DNA from: Chromatiales bacterium
Lineage (GTDB): Bacteria; Pseudomonadota; Gammaproteobacteria; CAMYNG01
DNA length: 15,594 bases
Assembly (NCBI GenBank): GCA_026990045.1
Contig: JALSIK010000263.1
Span: forward strand, 1 to 15,594
Reading direction: 5' to 3'
Under the pieces are notes generated by a model. The model did not search any database, was not told the DNA's origin, and was given only the letters and a program-made list of their open reading frames with translations. Shown here piece by piece: positions 13,336-15,594 of the stretch. The first letter of the stretch is position 1, and each line of letters begins with the position of its first letter. The translations under genes were made by a program, and so were the position numbers.

Positions 13336-14124
13336 GTGGCCGAGGCGTGGCCGTGGTACGTCCTGGCCGGCGCCGCCGCCGGCCTGGCCGCGGGCCTGCT
13401 GGGGGTGGGCGGCGGGCTCGTGGTGGTGCCGGTGCTGGCCTGGAGCTTTGCCCGCCTGGGCTTCGATCCCGGCCAGATCATGCACCTGGCCCTGGGCACC
13501 TCGCTGGCCGTCATCGTGCCCACCGCCGTGTCCTCCCTGCGCGCCCATCACCGCCGCGGCGCGGTGCGCTGGGACCTGTTCCGGGCCCTGGGCCCCGGCG
13601 TGGCCGCGGGGGCCCTGGCCGGGGCGGGGCTGGCGCACCTGTTCTCCACCCAGGCACTCAAGGTCTTCTTCGGCCTGTTCGAGCTGGCGGTGGCGGTGCA
13701 GATGGGGCTGGACCTGCGGCCGCGGGGCGGCCGCGCGCTGCCCGGCGCACCGGCCCTGGCCGCCGCCGGCGGTGGCATCGGCGTGCTCTCGGCCCTGGCC
13801 GGCATCGGCGGCGGCACCCTCACGGTGCCGTTCCTGGCCTGGTGCCGCGTGCCCGTGCACCAGGCGGTGGCCACGTCCGCCGCCTGCGGTCTGCCCATCG
13901 CCGCCGCCGGAGCGCTGGGGTTCATCGCCACCGGCTGGGCCCGGCCGGGGCTACCGGCGTGGAGCGCGGGGTATGTCCATCTCCCGGCGCTGGCGGCGGT
14001 GGCGACCGCCAGCGTGCTCACCGCCCCGGTGGGCGCGCGCCTGGCCCACCGCCTCCCGCCCCGGACCCTGCGGCGGGTGTTCGCCGTGGTGCTGGCGGTG
14101 CTGGGCGCGCGCATGCTGGTGTGA
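13336..14124 (+). CDS. TSUP-family (TauE/SafE) membrane transporter
   Basis: Probable anion or sulfonate/sulfite permease of the inner membrane. The 262-residue protein is very hydrophobic, with about eight membrane segments arranged as two related halves. Each half begins with the family's glycine-rich loop: LLGVGGGLVVVPVLAW (21-36, GVGGG at 23-27) and LAGIGGGTLTVPFLAW (154-169, GIGGG at 156-160). The GTG at 13336 is chosen because the first membrane segment begins within a few residues and it starts 7 bp after the dehydrogenase stop. No good Shine-Dalgarno was seen, so translational coupling is likely. Co-transcription with the dehydrogenase hints at uptake or export of a related metabolite, but the substrate cannot be read from the sequence. 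Confidence 0.85.
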   Translation: MAEAWPWYVLAGAAAGLAAGLLGVGGGLVVVPVLAWSFARLGFDPGQIMHLALGTSLAVIVPTAVSSLRAHHRRGAVRWDLFRALGPGVAAGALAGAGLAHLFSTQALKVFFGLFELAVAVQMGLDLRPRGGRALPGAPALAAAGGGIGVLSALAGIGGGTLTVPFLAWCRVPVHQAVATSAACGLPIAAAGALGFIATGWARPGLPAWSAGYVHLPALAAVATASVLTAPVGARLAHRLPPRTLRRVFAVVLAVLGARMLV

Positions 14125-14152
14125 GGGTGCCGGGTGTTGGCGGCTGGTGGGA
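14125..14152. repeat. degenerate heptad tract after the TSUP gene
   Basis: GGGTGCC (14125-14131), GGGTGTT (14132-14138), GGCGGCT (14139-14145), GGTGGGA (14146-14152). The units directly abut the stop codon and match in polarity the minus-strand reading of the CCCGGCA array at 5194. Confidence 0.5.
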
Positions 14153-14162
14153 ATCAGCCAGC

Positions 14163-14193
14163 GTAGGGCGGCTTGAGCATCGCGAAAGCCGCC
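14163..14193 (+). repeat. GTAG-headed REP-like palindrome, copy 1
   Basis: GTAG (14163-14166), then GGCGGCTT (14167-14174), an 11-nt loop and AAGCCGCC (14186-14193), a perfect 8-bp stem. The order GTAG plus hairpin is the REP arrangement. Confidence 0.6.
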
Positions 14194-14231
14194 GCCACGC
14201 CACGGCGGCATCGCGCAGCGTTGCCGGGGCC

Positions 14232-14266
14232 GGAGGACAGATGACGGACGACGGAGGACGGAAAGG
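14232..14266. repeat. (GGANGAC)-type heptad tract
   Basis: GGAGGAC (14232-14238), AGATGAC (14239-14245), GGACGAC (14246-14252), GGAGGAC (14253-14259), GGAAAGG (14260-14266): four clear units and one degenerate one with an exact 7-bp period. Confidence 0.65.
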
Positions 14267-14280
14267 GACGCCACGCCGGT

Positions 14281-14305
14281 GTGCCGCTGCGCGGTGCCGC
14301 CCTAC
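14281..14305 (-). repeat. GTAG-headed REP-like palindrome, copy 2 (degenerate, inverted)
   Basis: On the minus strand GTAG (14305-14302) is followed by GGC and an imperfect stem, GTGCCGC/GCGGTGC on the plus strand with loop TGC. Its head CGTAGGGCGGC (14306-14296) is identical over 11 nt to copy 1 (14162-14172) in the opposite orientation. Confidence 0.45.
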
Positions 14306-14351
14306 GTGCCCCTACAGGCGCTCGCTCTTACGCGACCGGCCCCGCAAGCCC

Positions 14352-14380
14352 GGTGCGTTCGCACCGCGAACGTACCCTAC
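14352..14380 (-). repeat. GTAG-headed REP-like palindrome, copy 3 (inverted)
   Basis: On the minus strand GTAG (14380-14377) is followed by GGTACGTTCG (14376-14367), a 5-nt loop and CGAACGCACC (14361-14352), a 10-bp stem with one mismatch. This is the best REP-like structure in the window. Confidence 0.6.
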
Positions 14381-14463
14381 GCCATTGACATATTCGCAGG
14401 CAGCGCCAGCGTCTGCCACGGGCCACGATGGCCGAGCCGGCATGCCGGGCAGCGAGATTTTCA

Positions 14464-14498
14464 ACGCGAAGGCGCAGAGGACGCGATGGGTACAGAGG
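14464..14498. repeat. degenerate ACGCGAA/GGCGCAG heptad tract
   Basis: ACGCGAA (14464-14470), GGCGCAG (14471-14477), AGGACGC (14478-14484), GATGGGT (14485-14491), ACAGAGG (14492-14498). The composition resembles the dispersed 'aacgcaaagrcgcagagg' type of intergenic repeat I recall from other Proteobacteria; the units here are strongly drifted. Confidence 0.4.
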
Positions 14499-14568
14499 AA
14501 GCCGGGCATGTCATCGCCGGTTCGTGTACGCCCGTTCCACTTCCGCAGCGGCGCGGCACCGTGCACCC

Positions 14569-15213
14569 CTATGCCTCCAGCGTCGCCTGCGGCGGCGCCG
14601 GGTCCTGGTAGCGGTACTTGTCGAATCGGCCGCTGAACAATTCAGACGCTAGTGCGCGAAACTCCCTCTGAAGTTCCGGACTCTCCTTGAAATACGGCCT
14701 TGCCCAGCTGAACCAGTCCGGATTGTCGAAAAACTTGTGGCCTGCAAATGGCAGCGGAATGACTTCCTCCGTCGTCTCCAGCCTCTCCCGGATGGCCGCC
14801 AGGTCTTCCAGCAGCTCCGGCACCCCCTCCTTCGACTCCCAGCCCCCCGCCTTCAGCTTCTCCATGAAACGGGCAATGTCTTCGCGAACCTCGGGGTAGT
14901 CCTTGGGCTCCACGATACGGTAACCATCCGAAAGCTCGATAATAAATCTCAAATAGCGCCGGATCCCCTTCTCATATGCCTCGTCGGGCATGTCGCCGTC
15001 AGTGTAGGTGTGGCGGATACTTAGAATCTCATCGAAGAAAGGTACTGGCAGCCGGTTGCGCTCGATTTCCTGTTTCAGCCATAAACACTCAAATATGATT
15101 CGCCCGGGCGGGGTGTCGTTGGACGGCTCCCAGTCCTTCAGGATCTCCAGGATCCGGTCGCAGTACTTGACCGTGAGATCGTAGATTTCTCGCTTCGTCA
15201 CCGGCTTCACCAT
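14569..15213 (-). CDS. hypothetical protein, possible immunity partner of the upstream gene
   Basis: I do not recognise this 214-residue protein. It starts MVKPVTKREIYDLTVKYCDR, is charged and largely helical in appearance, with acidic residues outnumbering basic ones, and has no signal peptide or membrane segment. Notable stretches are DTPPGRIIFECLWLKQEIER, FDEILSIRHTYTDGD and AGHKFFDNPDWFSWARPYF. Its ATG overlaps the stop of the upstream gene by 7 bp (ATGGTGA) and has a strong GGGGAGGTGA upstream, so the two are coupled. The base composition is visibly less GC-rich than the core genes, with A/T-ending codons, suggesting transfer. A small acidic protein overlapping the 3' end of another gene fits an immunity gene, but that is inference. 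Confidence 0.75.
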   Translation of the reverse strand: MVKPVTKREIYDLTVKYCDRILEILKDWEPSNDTPPGRIIFECLWLKQEIERNRLPVPFFDEILSIRHTYTDGDMPDEAYEKGIRRYLRFIIELSDGYRIVEPKDYPEVREDIARFMEKLKAGGWESKEGVPELLEDLAAIRERLETTEEVIPLPFAGHKFFDNPDWFSWARPYFKESPELQREFRALASELFSGRFDKYRYQDPAPPQATLEA

Positions 15214-15594
15214 AGCCGTTTCACCTCCCCGAGCTTCCTCGGATCTGGAAAGACCTGTGTCCCCCCACCGTCCATTTCATGTCTCACCGCAACCACCTCG
15301 CCGTCGAACCCGAAATACCTCACGCGTTCCTTTGCCCCGACGATGGTGGAACGCACCAGGGTATGTTCCTCGGTGACCTCCACCATGTCCAGCGCATCGG
15401 CCCGGTTCTTGCACGGCAGCGCCAGGTACTCCTTCACCCCCTGCCGGTCCCAGTGACCGTCGCGGTAAAACTTCGCCTTCACCTCCAGGAACGCCTCCTC
15501 GTCCAGCCAGTACGGCGAGGAAAACTTGTCCTTGGGCTTGTACGTGCTGCTGCCGAAACTGTACAGGCGCTCGCCCTTGCGCGCGCGGCGGGTG
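15207..15594 (-). CDS. C-terminal part of an unrecognised protein, possibly a polymorphic-toxin tip; cut by window edge
   Basis: Open to the right edge; 128 residues visible, with no stop upstream. An in-frame GTG at 15482 exists, but the frame continues past it with sensible sequence (GERLYSFGSSTYKPKDKF, SSPYWLDEEAF, LEVKAKFYRDGHWDRQGVKEY), so the true start is probably outside. The rest reads LPCKNRADALDMVEVTEEHT, then YFGFDGEVVAVRHEMDGGGTQVF and ends KLGEVKRLW. I cannot assign a family. The GGGTQ-type end and the overlapping small acidic gene downstream resemble the C-terminal toxin domain and immunity gene of contact-dependent or Rhs-type systems. No catalytic motif could be confirmed. 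Confidence 0.6.
   Translation of the reverse strand, partial: TRRARKGERLYSFGSSTYKPKDKFSSPYWLDEEAFLEVKAKFYRDGHWDRQGVKEYLALPCKNRADALDMVEVTEEHTLVRSTIVGAKERVRYFGFDGEVVAVRHEMDGGGTQVFPDPRKLGEVKRLW

Larger units (their letters stand above)
14125..14568. other. repeat-rich gene-free region
   Basis: 444 bp between the TSUP gene and the minus-strand gene ending at 14569. No convincing gene is present. The contents are heptad tracts at 14125-14152, 14232-14266 and 14464-14498; GTAG-headed palindromes at 14163-14193, 14281-14305 and 14352-14380; and a 12-bp perfect palindrome CCGGCATGCCGG at 14437-14448. It looks like a landing zone at the boundary between core genes and the less GC-rich pair to the right. 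Confidence 0.7.

Noticed and set aside
14385..14390. Perfect TTGACA hexamer in the repeat-rich region
   Set aside because: No acceptable -10 hexamer lies 15-19 bp downstream and no gene follows on that strand.
14279..14611. Small plus-strand frames in the region after the TSUP gene
   Set aside because: No ribosome binding site, composition changes abruptly across repeats, and they overlap the end of the well-supported minus-strand gene.

Overview
This is a very GC-rich stretch of a gammaproteobacterial chromosome. From base 1 to about 14.1 kb it is core genome on both strands. The order rpoD, dnaG, yqeY, rpsU | tsaD, plsY, folB, folK ... cca is the one I recall from Pseudomonas aeruginosa around the macromolecular-synthesis operon. 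The very high GC, GTG starts and protein sequences fit a purple-sulfur or haloalkaliphilic group such as Ectothiorhodospiraceae/Chromatiales, but that placement is inference.

Layout. (1) 1-3292, minus strand: rpsU, yqeY, dnaG and rpoD (N-terminal part only), i.e. translation, primase and housekeeping sigma factor, probably read from a promoter just upstream of rpsU. (2) 3406-4470, plus: tsaD (tRNA t6A synthesis), divergent from rpsU and convergent with plsY (glycerol-3-phosphate acyltransferase, minus). (3) 5317-6987: folB and folK (folate pathway, plus) converge on a pteridine-reductase-like SDR (minus), forming a small folate neighbourhood. (4) 7071-9462, plus: a MidA/NDUFAF7-type methyltransferase, uppP and a VanZ-like membrane protein, with gaps of only 2 and 5 bp. 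(5) 9580-11814, minus: an NDUFA9-like SDR and cca. (6) 11964-14124, plus: a succinate-semialdehyde-type aldehyde dehydrogenase and a TSUP-family permease, behind a good sigma70-type promoter. (7) 14125-14568: a gene-free stretch full of repeats. (8) 14569-15594, minus: two overlapping unrecognised genes of less GC-rich composition, the upstream one cut by the window edge; they have the look of an acquired pair.

The core genes are ordinary. The unexplained structure is in the spacers: degenerate tandem tracts with a strict 7-bp period at seven or eight places, and GTAG-headed palindromes that look like REP elements. One such palindrome supplies the stop codon of cca, while a heptad tract encodes its last residues. 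Other points are an 18-bp perfect palindrome inside the putative plsY promoter, a 13-bp perfect hairpin in the divergent spacer at 11.8 kb, and a pair of mutually exclusive stem-loops between yqeY and dnaG. No tRNA, rRNA, CRISPR array or transposase gene was seen.
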